DNA of 64,000 nt from Hypsibius dujardini (taxonomy: Eukaryota; Tardigrada; Eutardigrada; Parachela; Hypsibiidae): contig LRSR01009352.1 in the NCBI GenBank assembly GCA_001579985.1, positions 1 through 64,000 of the forward strand, read 5' to 3'. The translations under genes were made by a program, and so were the position numbers. The notes under the pieces were generated by a model. That model had not been told where the DNA came from and did not search any database. It saw only the letters and a list, made by a program, of their open reading frames with translations. Positions 11,401-22,803 of the stretch are shown piece by piece; position 1 is the first letter of the stretch; every line of letters starts with the position of its first letter.

Positions 11401-14400
11401 ATTGGAAATGGGTGATGTTTCTAAGATGCTACGATCTCGTTCACTGGAACCTCTCTCGGATTTGTCAATGTGGTCTAACGAAGCCACCGTCGTCGAGCTT
11501 CCGAAAGGAGATCGAGGGCTGGGTTTCTCTGTTTTGGTAAGTGGCTCGCCCTTTTTTGGTTTTTGAAAATATTTGCAAGGTTTATCTTTTGATCAAAGGA
11601 CTATCAGGACCCTCTCAATGCCGAAGAAACCGTGATAGTTATTCGAAGTTTGGTGCCTCACGGTATCGCCATGCAAGACGGTCGTCTAGTACCTGGTGAT
11701 CGGCTGTTGTGGGTAAGCCAAGATCCCATTGTGATGCATGAGCATGCATTTCAGCGTCGAATGGTTCATAGGTGAACGATATCTCGCTGGAGAACACCAG
11801 TCTTGAAAGGGCTGTGGAGATCTTGAAGGGCGCACCAAGAGGAATCGTCCAAATCGGTGTGGCTAAACCGCTCCCATTAACTGATACCTCCTTTATAAAT
11901 CACGAATATCTGGTAAGATTAAATTTATCTCCGTTTCTGTTTCTTTTAAGGAAACATCCGCTAATGACGTCAGTATTGTTTAGGGGGTGGGGTGCGAAAA
12001 ATACCTGACGAACTCTAGCTGGATGGGATGGGGGGGGGTAGGTCGGCGTCCTGACGTCAACTTTGGGGAACCCAGTAGGCTTAGAAATGATCAATTTTGG
12101 AATCTTTTTTAGCATTACACATCCCTTGAAAATGCCGGCAAGCTCTGTGAGGATAAGGATTTCAAATAGTATAGTGAAATTTGATTGGAGGGCTATGTGC
12201 GTGCTGTTGAGCGAAAATTTTCACAGAGAGCGAGCACGCCGTATCAGCTGTTCAATGATGCATTCGTTAGTTCTTGCCCTGAAATTCCCAAACGAGAGAG
12301 CTACCGGTGCGCGAACCAGAACTGGTGGAGGACAGGCCCGATTTGGAGTGATAAAGACACATTTAACATTTTTTCTGTGATGGAAGGGGTCTATGGTTTC
12401 TGACGTCAGAAACTGAAGATCTAAGGGGTGTTACTGTAAAGTCCCGACCCATCCGTGGTGTTACGTCATCACACAGTAAAAGCGATCGTTTTGATTGATT
12501 TCAGAGATGTGCGAACCATAAGACCGCACAAGATTGCGTAAGCAGTTCACAGTTACAGTTTTCATCCTTCCTTTCTCCGGTCGACTCATTGATTCGTGCT
12601 CGTTTTTTGCGTTTCCTATTACATTTTTTAAAAAAATTGGGCCGTCGTAATCGCTACACCGAAGAGGAAAGAAAAAGAACCCTTTGAATTTTCGCCCAGC
12701 GATTTGGGAAGAAACAAGCGTTTGATTGATCGATTGAAGCGTAACAGTTGTTTTGGCCTACCGGGTCTGATATACTGGGCGGGGGTCCAAAAAGTACCAC
12801 GGATGGGTCGGGACTTTACAGTACTGTAATGTCGCGTTAGCTTCGCGCACTATAGCACCGCCCCAGGCGATTTCCCCCCCACTCCGTGTGTTATTGTCCG
12901 GGCAGTATATACTGAAAATGATTTGTTTGTTGCGCGAAGCTAACGCGACAGTACAGTACAAAAATTCTGACGATCTCTGACGTGAGGGGGGAGGGTGTTG
13001 GATCGCCTAATAAAAATTGCTGACGTCATTAACGGATGTTCGCTAATGAATTTGGTGGTTGTGTAGATGACCAATAAACCGTCCGCAACGTTGTCACCGA
13101 CGGAAACTGGTGGTATTATGGTTGATCGTAACGGTGATTTCGTCCAAAACACACCCTTCGATCACGTAAGATACATAAGAAGACGATCAGCATCCGATGC
13201 TCATTCTAATCTTTTGAATTTATTCAGTTACGCTGTTTATTTTTTAATGTCCAGATGGCGCCAGATCTTGTCCATCGTCAGTCAAGCCATGGTGACTCGT
13301 TTGTTCGAGATCACTTTCCCGGCCAGCCTAGCTTCAGCTCCTCAACGGTATGTATGTCGGTTTATGTTGCTGATTGGATTGATTGCATTGAGCGAAGCAT
13401 ATTTCATTTGTTGCTTATCCCATTCTTAGCGGAGCGCAATGTCGCCAAATTCTCGGACCTCGACTCCATTAATTTCTCCTCGTTGGTCGCCTATGACTTC
13501 GCCGAGTCTAATGCCGGGATCGTGGGCATCCGACGTATCCTTTCTTCCTCCCGTTCTCGACCAAACCATCGTAGTACGGCACACTGGCGATAGCTTGGGT
13601 AAGAGAATGCGGTTTAGTTCCGTTGTGGGATACTAAAATGTATGTTGGGGGTTTGCTACTTCCCAGGTCTCGAAATCGATGTTATCGAAAAAGGAATTAA
13701 CGGGTAAGTTTGACTGTCAATTTACTTGTAAGCAAAGTAACCTGGCAAGACGTTGTTGCTCGTAGATGTGTCGTGCAACTGATTCAGCCAGGCAGTTCAT
13801 TGGCCCGCGATGGCCGCCTTCATGTTAATGATTACGTAGTGAGTTGCAGTGTCTTAGCTTTTGTCGTGTCTGCAATTTCCATTGTCTGAACGTTGTGGTT
13901 CGTTGTTGTGGCAGACCAGCGTCAACTATGAATCCCTCCGACAAGTGGTGCGAGCCCAGGCTCACACTATTATCAGGCGAGCATCGCTTCTTAACGGGGA
14001 TGTCAGGTACGAGCTGAGTCTAGGGGCATTTTTGTCAAAAGTTTGTTTAGTACAAGGTTACATACATCCCAGTTGAGTAGACAATTTAGGCCGTTTATGT
14101 GGCCTGGTGGTAAATGAATTCCCGCTTGATAAACGAAGCTTCCCGACTAGTTAGTTCTGTAGCCCATTTGGACACGCACGTTCTGCTGAGCGAATGCTTC
14201 AACTTGCACAAATAACAAGAGAGGATTTTTAATGTTTCAGTATTTCATTCATTTCTGCCGAAGATGCGGCAGTTCATCGAAAAGCAGCCGCTCGAGCGGA
14301 AAGGCGCTCTAGTATGGACGAATTTGATTCCCAGCACGCCGAGAACTCGACATTCCCCGATCAGACGTCTCCCAGGTAGGGCATCCAATGCAAATACAAT

Positions 14401-17400
14401 GAGCTTGCTCGAATGGTTAGCAATTTTGCTGCATGAATACTCTTTGTACATCTATTCCCCACCTGCACGAGAACATACCTTAAAAGACGCATGAGATGTT
14501 CATTTTATTTCCATCTTGACTGCTGTACTGGTGTCTGCTCGTATGAACTGAAATTATTCGGTAGTATTTTAAGCCGCATTGCTTTTGGTTTGAATCGATA
14601 GCTTTTGAATTTATTATCCTTGACCACCAGTCATAATTGTATACCCAAATCCTTTCCCTTGTTCAAATTGGTTATGTTATTTGTACATAGCTTGTGTTTT
14701 TTATTTGCCCTTTGAGACAAATGAGACGTGGAAATCTAACTCAAATGTTGTTGTTTTTTTATCGAAAAGGATATTCCCGAAATACTACAGGTGAGTCAGT
14801 TTTTTCACACTTTAAGCAAGATGAAAAAGTATTATTGCAACCACCAGTCTCACCCCTACTGAGAGGCAAGTACTCAATAGGGTCGAAATCAGAGAAGCGG
14901 CGAATTATCCTGACATTTTTATTTATCTTCAAGAGCTGATTTCTTTGAGTGTAAGAGTGCGTCAACTGCCAACGACTCGTTTTAATATTTCGTTCGTAAT
15001 TGTTTTTGGCAATAATGTAGATTCCGAGTAACAGGCTACAATACAACAGGTTACACCGTTACATGAGTAACGGGCTACAATAGGTCTACAATAGGGTTTT
15101 AAAGCACAAGAATAATTACTTGCAAATTCTGCGATCTTAGGGAGTTGGAAAAATGTGATCTGCAGTTGATTTTAATTTGCAGGTCTCCGTACTTTGGTCA
15201 GAAGCTGCTCGCCATGGCACAGCCAACAATTTCAGAAAAATCTCACTCGCCGTCCTTGGAGTCGCTTCCTTCAACACCATCTCCTGCAACTGACCGACAT
15301 CTCCACAGCTACCAAAAGTCATCGGAAGAAGACATTCCAGTAAGTTAACGCATACTGTCTGTCAATTGCCATGTTATTTATTTATGTGTAGGTGTCTTCC
15401 CAACTCCACTTAGGAAGGCCAGTCAAGTTGTAATGATGTTTGGGCTCTCTTACAGATAACACAGAGTAGTACGTTTGAACCGCGGAACGAAGACTCTGCC
15501 TTCCCTCCGCCGCCTGCCTTCTTGTCTGAAGACATGGCCAGCGAGGTCAACGTAGACGTGGCGGTAGACGAGACCAACCACATGGCTACTTTGCCTAATA
15601 TGATAGCGCTCCGACATTGGGGTCCCGCACGGCATGTCAGGATGGAGAGGGAGCCAAACCGAAGCCTGGGTATTTCTATCGTTGGTGGCAAGGTGGAGAT
15701 GTACAACGGGACTGCAGCTGAAACAACCGTGACCGGAATCTTCGTGAAACAAGTTCTAGCGGACAGTCCGGCTGGGCGTGAAGGTTTGTCACTCAGGCAG
15801 GCCTATGTTCTAGTAATTGGTTGACGGTTGACGTTTTATTGAGTCGCTTTATTTTAGGGACCTTACGGACTGGTGATCGCATTCTGGAGGTAGATAGTTT
15901 TTGAAAAGCAATTGTTCGAATTCCACATTGTTCGAATTCGTTCTACCGACAGAACTTGCTTTTTTTCCAGGTTGCCGGGAAAAATTTACGCGAGGCAACG
16001 CATGAATACGCCGTTGAAGTGATCAGGAGCGCCGAATCTCCGGTCACCTTTCTCATCCAGAGTCTTATCAGTTCAAGCGTGAACAATCAGAACACTGGTC
16101 CGATCGTGTCACCTCTTCATGAAAAAGCTTTCGTTGAATGTACCACCCATGAGCGAATAGACCTTGCTGATGCGACCATGACTACCAGTGACGATTCAGC
16201 TGACTTGCCTCTTCTCACCGCTCCTCCGTCCAAAATTCAATCAAATGAGAATGCTAGTGCGCCCAGCTCCACGTCTGTATCTAAAGCTTCTTCCATCGAA
16301 GAATCTGACGGATCCATAAGTAGTAAATCTGAGAGTGACCCACGAAATATATTCGGTTGTATAACCGTGTTTTTATTTGGTAATTTCTGCAGGAAGCGTC
16401 AGCCAAAGGTATTCTCACATGTCTGGAGAAGTGATCCAGCTGGTGGTCCCAAGGTCCAGTTCCGGACTAGGCATTTCTTTAGTTGGAAATAAAGACCGCC
16501 AGAAGATGTCGGTCTTTGTCTATGCAGTCGACGATGAAGTCATGAAGGATTCCGAAATTCTTGTGGGGGACGAAATTTTGGAGGTACGATGCAAATATAT
16601 AGATATTTTTGCAGGGAGTCTTGGTATATACATAACTCATGTGCTTCGTCCAGGTAAACGACGTGGTCATTTTGGGGCGGAGTCATCTAAACGCCAGTGC
16701 ATTAATCAAGAATTTGAAGGACTCTACGTATCGCATTACGCTGCTTCGACGCGGAGCCGCCTTGTCGGATATGGCATTACAACCTGGTGGTGAAGGAGCC
16801 TTTCCAGCCACAGACGGTAGTATTCTGCCAGACGGGAAGCGCCTTTCACCCTCTATAGCCCCTGTCGATTTGGGAAATGCAATCGGAAGGGTTACCGCTT
16901 TGGCACCAACCAAGGAAGCCGGCATCCAAGAGACGGACGAGCGTGACCAGATTCCTGAAATCAAAACCGCGCATCTGTTCAAGGTACTCGTGTATAACAT
17001 AAAATTTCCCTCCCCCCCATCTCGCACTTCCTTATTCGTTGTACTGATTGTTTGTCCTCCTTGTGCTCAGGGTACGAGTGGATTGGGATTTGGAGTGTCT
17101 CAGGGTCATGACGAAATAAAGGACGGAATATTCGTTAAAACAATAACACTGCATGGCACGGCTGACAAGGTAACATTAAAAGATAGCCTATTTAGAATTT
17201 AAGTTATAAAGATAGCCTTTTTCTCCGAATACTGTATGTTATTGACTTATACTGACGTTTCAGGAGGGTACGCTGAAAATTGGTGATCAGGTCAGTCAAA
17301 GCTCTCATCTGTGCATCATTTCTGTCGTATCATAGATATCATTTATTGCAGATCATTGCTGTCAATGGAACAAGTTTGGTTGGCCTTCCATACGAAAAGG

Positions 17401-19299
17401 CTCTTGAACGGTTGTGCCAGGCGGATCAGGAAATTGTCTTGACAATCAGCCGACGCCCGTTTGAACACACACGTACCGTTCGTCACGTGGTGGGCAGAGA
17501 AGGAACCGGTCCTGTCTCGGGAGGAGGCCGCTCCGTAGCCAGTTTCAGCACCGAGTCCTCGTCACGAGCTTCGACCTTGGCTCCACCGCAACAGCACGGC
17601 CGTCCGGTTGATCAAGAAATGGTGATTGATATTCAGCGACCAAAAGGGATGGGACTAGGAATTAAACTTGCCGCCCTCCCCATCTCCAATGCTCCTCTTG
17701 TAATTAGAGAAGTCTTCCCTGAGGGATTAGTCGCGTCGGATGGAAGATTGCTTGTGGGAGATCGCATCGTCTCCATCAGCGACCAGGACTTTTCCCGTAT
17801 TACCGACGTCAACCAGGCAATGGATGCCTTGATGAAAGGCGCCAGTCCTTCGGTCAAGATTAAAATTATCCGCGACGTTGAGAGTAGCATGCGCGATGAA
17901 GATTACTACCAGATTCTGGACCTGGAACTGGTCAAGCGGCCAGGGAAAGGGTTGGGCTTGAGTATTGTCGTGCGACCCACTGAAGAAGGTGTGTACGTTT
18001 CCGAGGTGGTCAAGGGCGGCGAGAGTGAGGGCAAAGTGCACGCCTCTGATAGGCTTTTGGAAGTGAATGGTCAAGACACTCGTCAAGCCAGTAAGTCGGA
18101 AGAATCAAGTGTCTTGACAGACGGTATCTTTTCTTACACATTTGTTGTGATACGTTGTAGGTCAAGAAGATGCCGCCACTATTCTCAAGATGGCACCGCT
18201 GGGTAAAGTTCACATCAAAGTACAGCGACTGCGAACAGGACTCCGGAACAGTGGCGGTGGAAAGCATTGTCGACGCTCCAGTAGCGGTTCCAATGAGAAA
18301 AAGACTACCGTTTCCAAGCGAACCAAGGACAGCGAATCTTCCATCTCAATTATTCCACCTCCCGCACCAGAACCCACCAAGAAGAACCTTTCTCAACCCT
18401 CGGCAGACGGTCTCCTAACAATCGAATTCTTCCGGCAATCTAGTGACCCGTTAGGATTCCAGCTAAGCGGTGGCAAGGGAAATTTAACATTCAACAAGAT
18501 CTCAGATTCGTCTGCCGTGTGTAACCTGGTTCAGACTGGAGATCTTTTACTCCGATTGAACGACATTTCTGTGGAGAACATGACGCAGGGTGAGGTGACT
18601 GCTCAGATCAAGCAGCTCACTGGTAGAATATCCATGACGGTTCGTCGCGCCTCTGACGCCGTTCGTAAAAGTGTCTTATCGGACGCCGAGGAAGCCAAGA
18701 TCCAGTCTCGCATAGCGAGGTAAGTTTCATTTTTATTGGAAGACTTTAAGATGCGCAAAGACGATGTATGTGGAGTTAAAACACCTTTACGGTTGCAGTG
18801 AGATTTCACCGGATGTGAGGAACATTACGTTGCAACGCGGTCCCGATGGCCTCGGATTTTCGATTGTACGCGGATGGATGATAGTGATGACCGCTTCTGT
18901 TATAAAATGAATTAATCGACCTTGTTATTTCTAGGTGGGCGGATCCGGGTCCCCCCACGGTGATTTGCCAATCTATGTAAAAACAGTCTTTGGAAAAGGA
19001 GCCGCAGCTGAGGACGGTAAGAGGTTTTTCTTTACTACAGTAACAACAGCTTTTCAAAACATGCACTTGCTATTTTTTCCTCAGGACGACTAAAGCGTGG
19101 GGACCAAATTGTAGCTGGTAAGCATTGAGTTATTTCAGTTAATATTTTCGGATGTTGGACTAATACGTCCCCAATTTGTAATACGTGGAACTTTCCTTGC
19201 ACAGTGAATGGGGAGCCGCTTGAGGGAGCGACGCACGAAAAAGCCGTCAGCGTTCTGAAACTTGCAAAAGGTCAAGTAATCCTTGCCGTCATTAGTTGA
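5497..19299 (+). CDS. Mpdz: MUPP1/MPDZ-type multi-PDZ scaffold, L27 plus 13 PDZ domains
   Basis: The start chosen is ATG at 5497 (MTTASQ), spliced to an L27 domain at 5584-5720 (ALVILEKIQ...[10 protein letters not shown]), which in this family binds Pals1/Stardust. Thirteen PDZ domains follow, with these carboxylate-binding loops: 1 TLGF (6181-6312 and 8621-8840), 2 GLGFGI (9123-9530), 3 GLGITI (10085-10500), 4 GLGISL (10748-11200), 5 GLGFSV (11487-11870), 6 SLGLEI (13552-14006), 7 SLGISI (15628-16070), 8 GLGISL (16430-16770), 9 GLGFGV (17071-17455), 10 GLGIKL (17622-17880), 11 GLGLSI (17914-18235), 12 PLGFQL (18418-18640), 13 GLGFSI (18818-19296). The last domain ([18 protein letters not shown]) is nearly the vertebrate MPDZ PDZ13, and the protein ends right after it, as in MPDZ. 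The L27+13 count separates it from PATJ/INADL, which has fewer PDZ domains in most species. The role inferred from family is a cytosolic scaffold at cell junctions and synapses. Intron 11913-13066 holds inserted DNA elements. Confidence 0.94.
6313..8620. other. Large intron of MUPP1 splitting PDZ1
   Basis: The donor follows ..GGAADW and the acceptor precedes [15 protein letters not shown], so the intron cuts PDZ1 in two (phase 2). At 2.3 kb it is the longest intron of the gene. Several open frames lie inside it, including a 148-codon minus-strand frame at 6968-7414, but none shows a recognisable domain or credible splice partners. No mobile element was recognised. It could hold enhancers or an alternative promoter; nothing in the sequence proves this. 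Confidence 0.6.
12432..12823. mobile_element. MITE with perfect 28 bp inverted repeats and TA ends (Tc1/mariner-like)
   Basis: The left end 12432-12459 starts TACTGTAAAGTCCCGACCCA and the right end 12796-12823 is its exact reverse complement over all 28 bases. The element is 392 bp, has no coding capacity, and is flanked by TA, the target preferred by Tc1/mariner transposons. The perfect ends suggest a recent insertion. It lies within the larger 11953-13040 element. Confidence 0.75.
12822..12958. mobile_element. 137 bp MITE with 28 bp inverted repeats, sharing a TA with its neighbour
   Basis: The left end 12822-12849 starts TACTGTAATGTCGCGTTAGC and the right end 12931-12958 is its reverse complement with one mismatch in 28. 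Its first TA (12822-12823) is also the last TA of the preceding 392 bp element, so the two abut exactly. The internal part is only about 80 bp. A Tc1/mariner-type MITE is the best reading. Confidence 0.7.
14770..14790 (+). other. Candidate 21 nt microexon of MUPP1
   Basis: A 21 base segment lies between an acceptor (pyrimidine tract then cgaaaag) and a strong donor (CAG|gtgagt) inside the intron 14376-15182. The flanking exons meet in phase 2, and the insertion of 21 bases keeps the frame, adding about seven residues (roughly IFPKYYR) in the linker between PDZ6 and PDZ7. It may be alternative. No transcript evidence is available here. Confidence 0.35.
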
Positions 19300-19826
19300 C
19301 CTTTTCTTGAAGTCTTTGTTGCCTTATTCTGCCTGGTCGCGAACTGCATGCCGCTGTAGGCGCGTCCAGCCTTCCTTCACAGCGAATAGTATTTTTCACT
19401 AATCAAAATCGTTCTTTGCACGTTTCTTCAGCCATGTTAGTTAGAGCTTCTCCTTGCCCGGAAAGTGTCTTGATTTTAACAGATGCGCAAACTGATGTTT
19501 ACAACATTTTAATTTGTACTCTTGGGTTGATATACTTAAGTGAACAATACCTTCATTACAGACCGCGCTACCGTTGAATTTCCGCTTAGAATGGCAATGC
19601 ATTCCGCGCCTGATGAATATGAGTAGTTAAGTGGGCTGAGTAACAACTACTGACTGTAATTATTATTACATATGCTTGATGACATTAGATAAAGATACGA
19701 ATTAAAAATAGGATGAACGCGCTACTGCTACTGTTGCTGTCTGTTGAGTGATGTTGCCCATCCTACTGAAGAGGAGCGTCCGAATTTTCCGGATTAGGTG
19801 ACGTTGACTGGGACTGGTCACTTGCT
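19300..19826. other. 3' UTR space between convergent MUPP1 and neuropeptide genes
   Basis: No coding exon is supported. The region should contain the MUPP1 3' UTR and the 3' UTR of the minus-strand allatostatin C-type gene. No canonical AATAAA was noticed on the plus strand. Confidence 0.5.
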
Positions 19827-20386
19827 CTACCTTTTCCCGAAGCAAGCTACTGCATTGACAGAGCAGAGGCGATATTTGTTTCGCTTTCTAAGAGCCTGTT
19901 GAAGAAGTGCCTACATATACAAACGAAGTAATCCTTTGAAATAGAAACTGATCGAGAATGTAAATGTTAAGGTAAGAACAGCAATAGTCGCGGTTGGTAT
20001 GACCCGGTATCGCTTAGATTTGATTTGTTAGCGTTCCATACCTGTCGTTGTGGGGCGGCCACGGAGTTATAGAGGCGCTGGTAAGATTGCTTGTTGAGGA
20101 TATAATCCAGCAGGGCATCGGACGTTAGTCCTCGAGTCACTGGAACGTTCATTGCAACTTGGAACTGCAAGTATAGCATTAAGTATAGGACGCACCATGG
20201 TGCCTTGCCATGCGGACTTCTTAAGCTAGTTAAGTGTGGCATACTTACTGGTGGAGCTTCTGCAGAATTGGCGGCAATTTGGAATAACGACGAACCACCA
20301 GTAGGCTGGCAGTGTCCCTCACCACGAAACAGCACCATTCCACACACCAATCCCACCCAACACTGCATCCAGCGGCTGTCAGACAT
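19827..20386 (-). CDS. AstC: Allatostatin C-type (AST-CCC-like) neuropeptide precursor
   Basis: Three exons join in phase 0: 20386-20249, 20164-20042 and 19895-19827. The start at 20386 (MSDSRWMQCWVGLVCGMVLF) gives a normal-length signal peptide; an in-frame ATG at 20416 would add ten residues. The middle exon carries a spacer with SDALLDYILNKQSYQRLYN. The last exon reads ALRKR, then NKYRLCSVNAVACF, then GKR and stop: a tribasic cleavage site, a peptide with two cysteines seven positions apart, and a Gly-Lys-Arg amidation/cleavage signal. The Cys-x6-Cys-Phe core with NAVxCF-amide matches arthropod AST-CCC peptides, while the Tyr-Arg-x-Cys start recalls AST-C. Mature peptides of this family are secreted, disulfide-bonded, and signal through somatostatin/allatostatin-C-type GPCRs. 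The whole precursor is about 109 residues. No standard ORF longer than the exons would reveal it. Confidence 0.85.
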
Positions 20387-20416
20387 TGTTACCGATTCCA
20401 AGGATACTCTAAACAA

Positions 20417-22803
20417 TGGAATAAAGATTTTGTTTCTGCATGTAGTAAATGTCGACTTTTATATTGTCTGTGTCGAGATTTTTAATCAAGCTAATCTCGT
20501 GAACGGCTCACGTACCTATATAGCTGTTTGACGCAATTGAGCAGCCCGAAATCATTAGCAACCTTTGATTAGACAAGCTGACGAACTTTGGAGACCGACG
20601 CCAGAGGTCCCGGAGGTCCCTCACGTGACTGTCGACTACGCGAACGCTAATCTCTATTTGGGATATGTTCTGAACTCAAGAGCAGAGTTTCAATTTGTTT
20701 CAATTTGATTTTACAATTGTTTTTATGCAAGTTTGGCATACCACGCACACCGGTCATCAAACGCTATAGTGAGATATACTCGCCAGTCGCCAAATAAGCC
20801 ATGTTTCACTGGGCTTTCTTCCGTTAATTTTTTTAAAAATCCCCTTGCATCTTCAAGAGTAGCATATCAAGTAATAATAATCATCTGCATTTTATTTAGT
20901 GTTTGGTCGGTGGGATTTCCTTTTATAAGTGTGACTGGATAAATCGGCGAACGTCCCTGTTAAATCGGTCCATACGACACAGGGCTGTTCCTTTGGTTCT
21001 CTCGATATCAATGTGACTGCCCACGGTATCGATTTCTCTCTTTACTATAAGACCTTTTCCAGGTTTTACGCGCTATTTTTTAGTGGAAAGATTTTGCGTT
21101 GCGGATTTTGCGACCTACGTAGAGCAGAAGCTGGAAGGATATATATGGAAGCAAGCGACGGCGATCGTTGCCTAATTCCTACAGCATCCCCCGTGGAATT
21201 GCAGCGAAAACTGGTATGTTGGCTCTCGGGCAAGTAGGTCGATACGGCCTTAGCTTGCTCAGCGGAATCCAGTAAACCAAACCAGTTGGATTGGCTCGTA
21301 CTTTGTATCGATCATGCAACGCAACTAAACAATTCTGGTTACTAACGACAAACGACATTTTCAATGTACAGTAGACTAGTCCGGGAAGACTGGATCCGGG
21401 TGGTATTCGCTGAATACATGTTCCAAATACCAACTATAAATTAAGGAGTATTCGTAGTACTACAATAATAACTTTTCTACAATAATACAATAATACAATA
21501 ATACCTTTTCGTCCAGCAAAATTTTCTGCCCAAAATATTGCCAATTATTATTTGTCTCAAACAAGTTATAACATTATAACTTGATAACGGATTGAAATTG
21601 TTGGCCAGAGTGGGGCCAGTGGGCGTGAAGAAGACCCTAGACAGGAGTTGTTGCATGCCTTGTGTCCATCATCATGCAGCTGAAGGCATCACAACAGGGT
21701 TGCCAAGAGCAGAGTTTGTATTTGGAAGAGCTTTCGTCTTTCCTTTTTCCCCTCTCGACTGCATGTCATAAATACTCTTGAATGGGGCAGGATATTTTTT
21801 GAGCCGCCCAGATGGTTATGAGTATGTTATAGTGTACATTACATAGTGTATGGTGCATTAAAATGTGAAGAGCTCGGTTTCGCATAGAGCATTTAGGCAG
21901 GCCGGCCGGCCTTGGTCTTGATCCCCCGAACAAATTGAAACTCTAAACACGGCGACACAGTGCATCTCTGCGTTTCAATAAGCGCTGTTGGTTCTTCATT
22001 CAATTAAAAGTGACTTGCTCAGGCCTCACAGGAACATTTGATCTCCATCCCAGTCAATTCCTGAGTGGAGAGTTAAGCAGCCAGGCACAGCCGGCCCCGC
22101 TAGGAGGATTGCCGGCGACGCAAAACCCAGCTCCGCTGGATGCTCTATTTTTCCTTCCTCTCATCTCTCCTTTTCCTCTCTCTCTCTCTCTTTCTCTCTT
22201 CCTTCCATTCCCGCTCGCTCCTCGTCATGGATTGATGGGGAAATCACTAGAGGAGGCAAATGTGCGCGCTCAATCCCATCCTGAGTCTGACTAAATGACT
22301 CTATACAGCGGCGTTCTCGCTCGCCGAATTGTACAGCTCTCAGCTCTCTAGGAAGACGAACGAACGAAGAGCCCCCACCGCTTGCCAGGCCACTCTAATA
22401 TTACAAATGCACAGTATGGCAGCTCCATTCCAGCTACTGTTTTTCGCCTTCTACACACTAAAACAAGGTTTTCGTTCTGTTGATGTCCGTTAATAATTAC
22501 CTTTTCAAGTCATCGCGAAAGGCATTTGCTGGACGTTGAGATGGATCTCTCATGCAGGTCGGTGTAGGTTAATTGACTCTTTTATATCTGACCAGCATTG
22601 CCACATCCTGTTCCTGTTGCATATTGCCAATCACGCTATTTGTTTCGCGGGATGCCAAAGTACGCGGCTGGTTTCGTTGGCCGACATTGTGAGTTCGGTC
22701 AGAACGAAAAGGGCTGCTGTTGCTCATATGCTAGTAAATGTAATGAACGCAAATTGGGCTCCAGGCGTTTTTGCTGGAATATAAATAATCCGTCGGCTGG
22801 ACG
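20417..22803. other. Intergenic region upstream of the neuropeptide and TARP genes
   Basis: This 2.4 kb separates two divergent genes and should hold both promoters. Visible simple sequence includes an ATA/AAT-rich stretch (about 21462-21505) and a (CT)n tract (22166-22202). Reading frames up to 94 codons show no recognisable protein. Upstream non-coding exons of the TARP gene may exist but cannot be placed. Confidence 0.5.
22166..22202. repeat. (CT)n microsatellite
   Basis: Interrupted CT dinucleotide repeats (cctctctctctctctctttc) form a polypyrimidine tract in the intergenic region upstream of the TARP gene. Confidence 0.75.

Larger units (their letters stand above)
11953..13040. mobile_element. 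Non-autonomous DNA element with 21 bp terminal inverted repeats in a MUPP1 intron
   Basis: The left end at 11953-11973 reads AACATCCGCTAATGACGTCA(G). The right end at 13020-13040 is its reverse complement with one mismatch, 20/21. The 1088 bp between them holds no transposase-like reading frame. TGACGTCA occurs in both end repeats and twice inside, near 12053 and in an 18 bp perfect palindrome at 12396-12413. Two further inverted-repeat elements sit inside it. No target duplication was recognised, so the superfamily is open. It fills all but 66 bp of the intron. Confidence 0.65.

Noticed and set aside
19764-19905. Other acceptors for the third neuropeptide exon
   Set aside because: They give either an immediate stop or a frame without cleavage or amidation signals, whereas the acceptor before 19895 gives a complete AST-C-type peptide.
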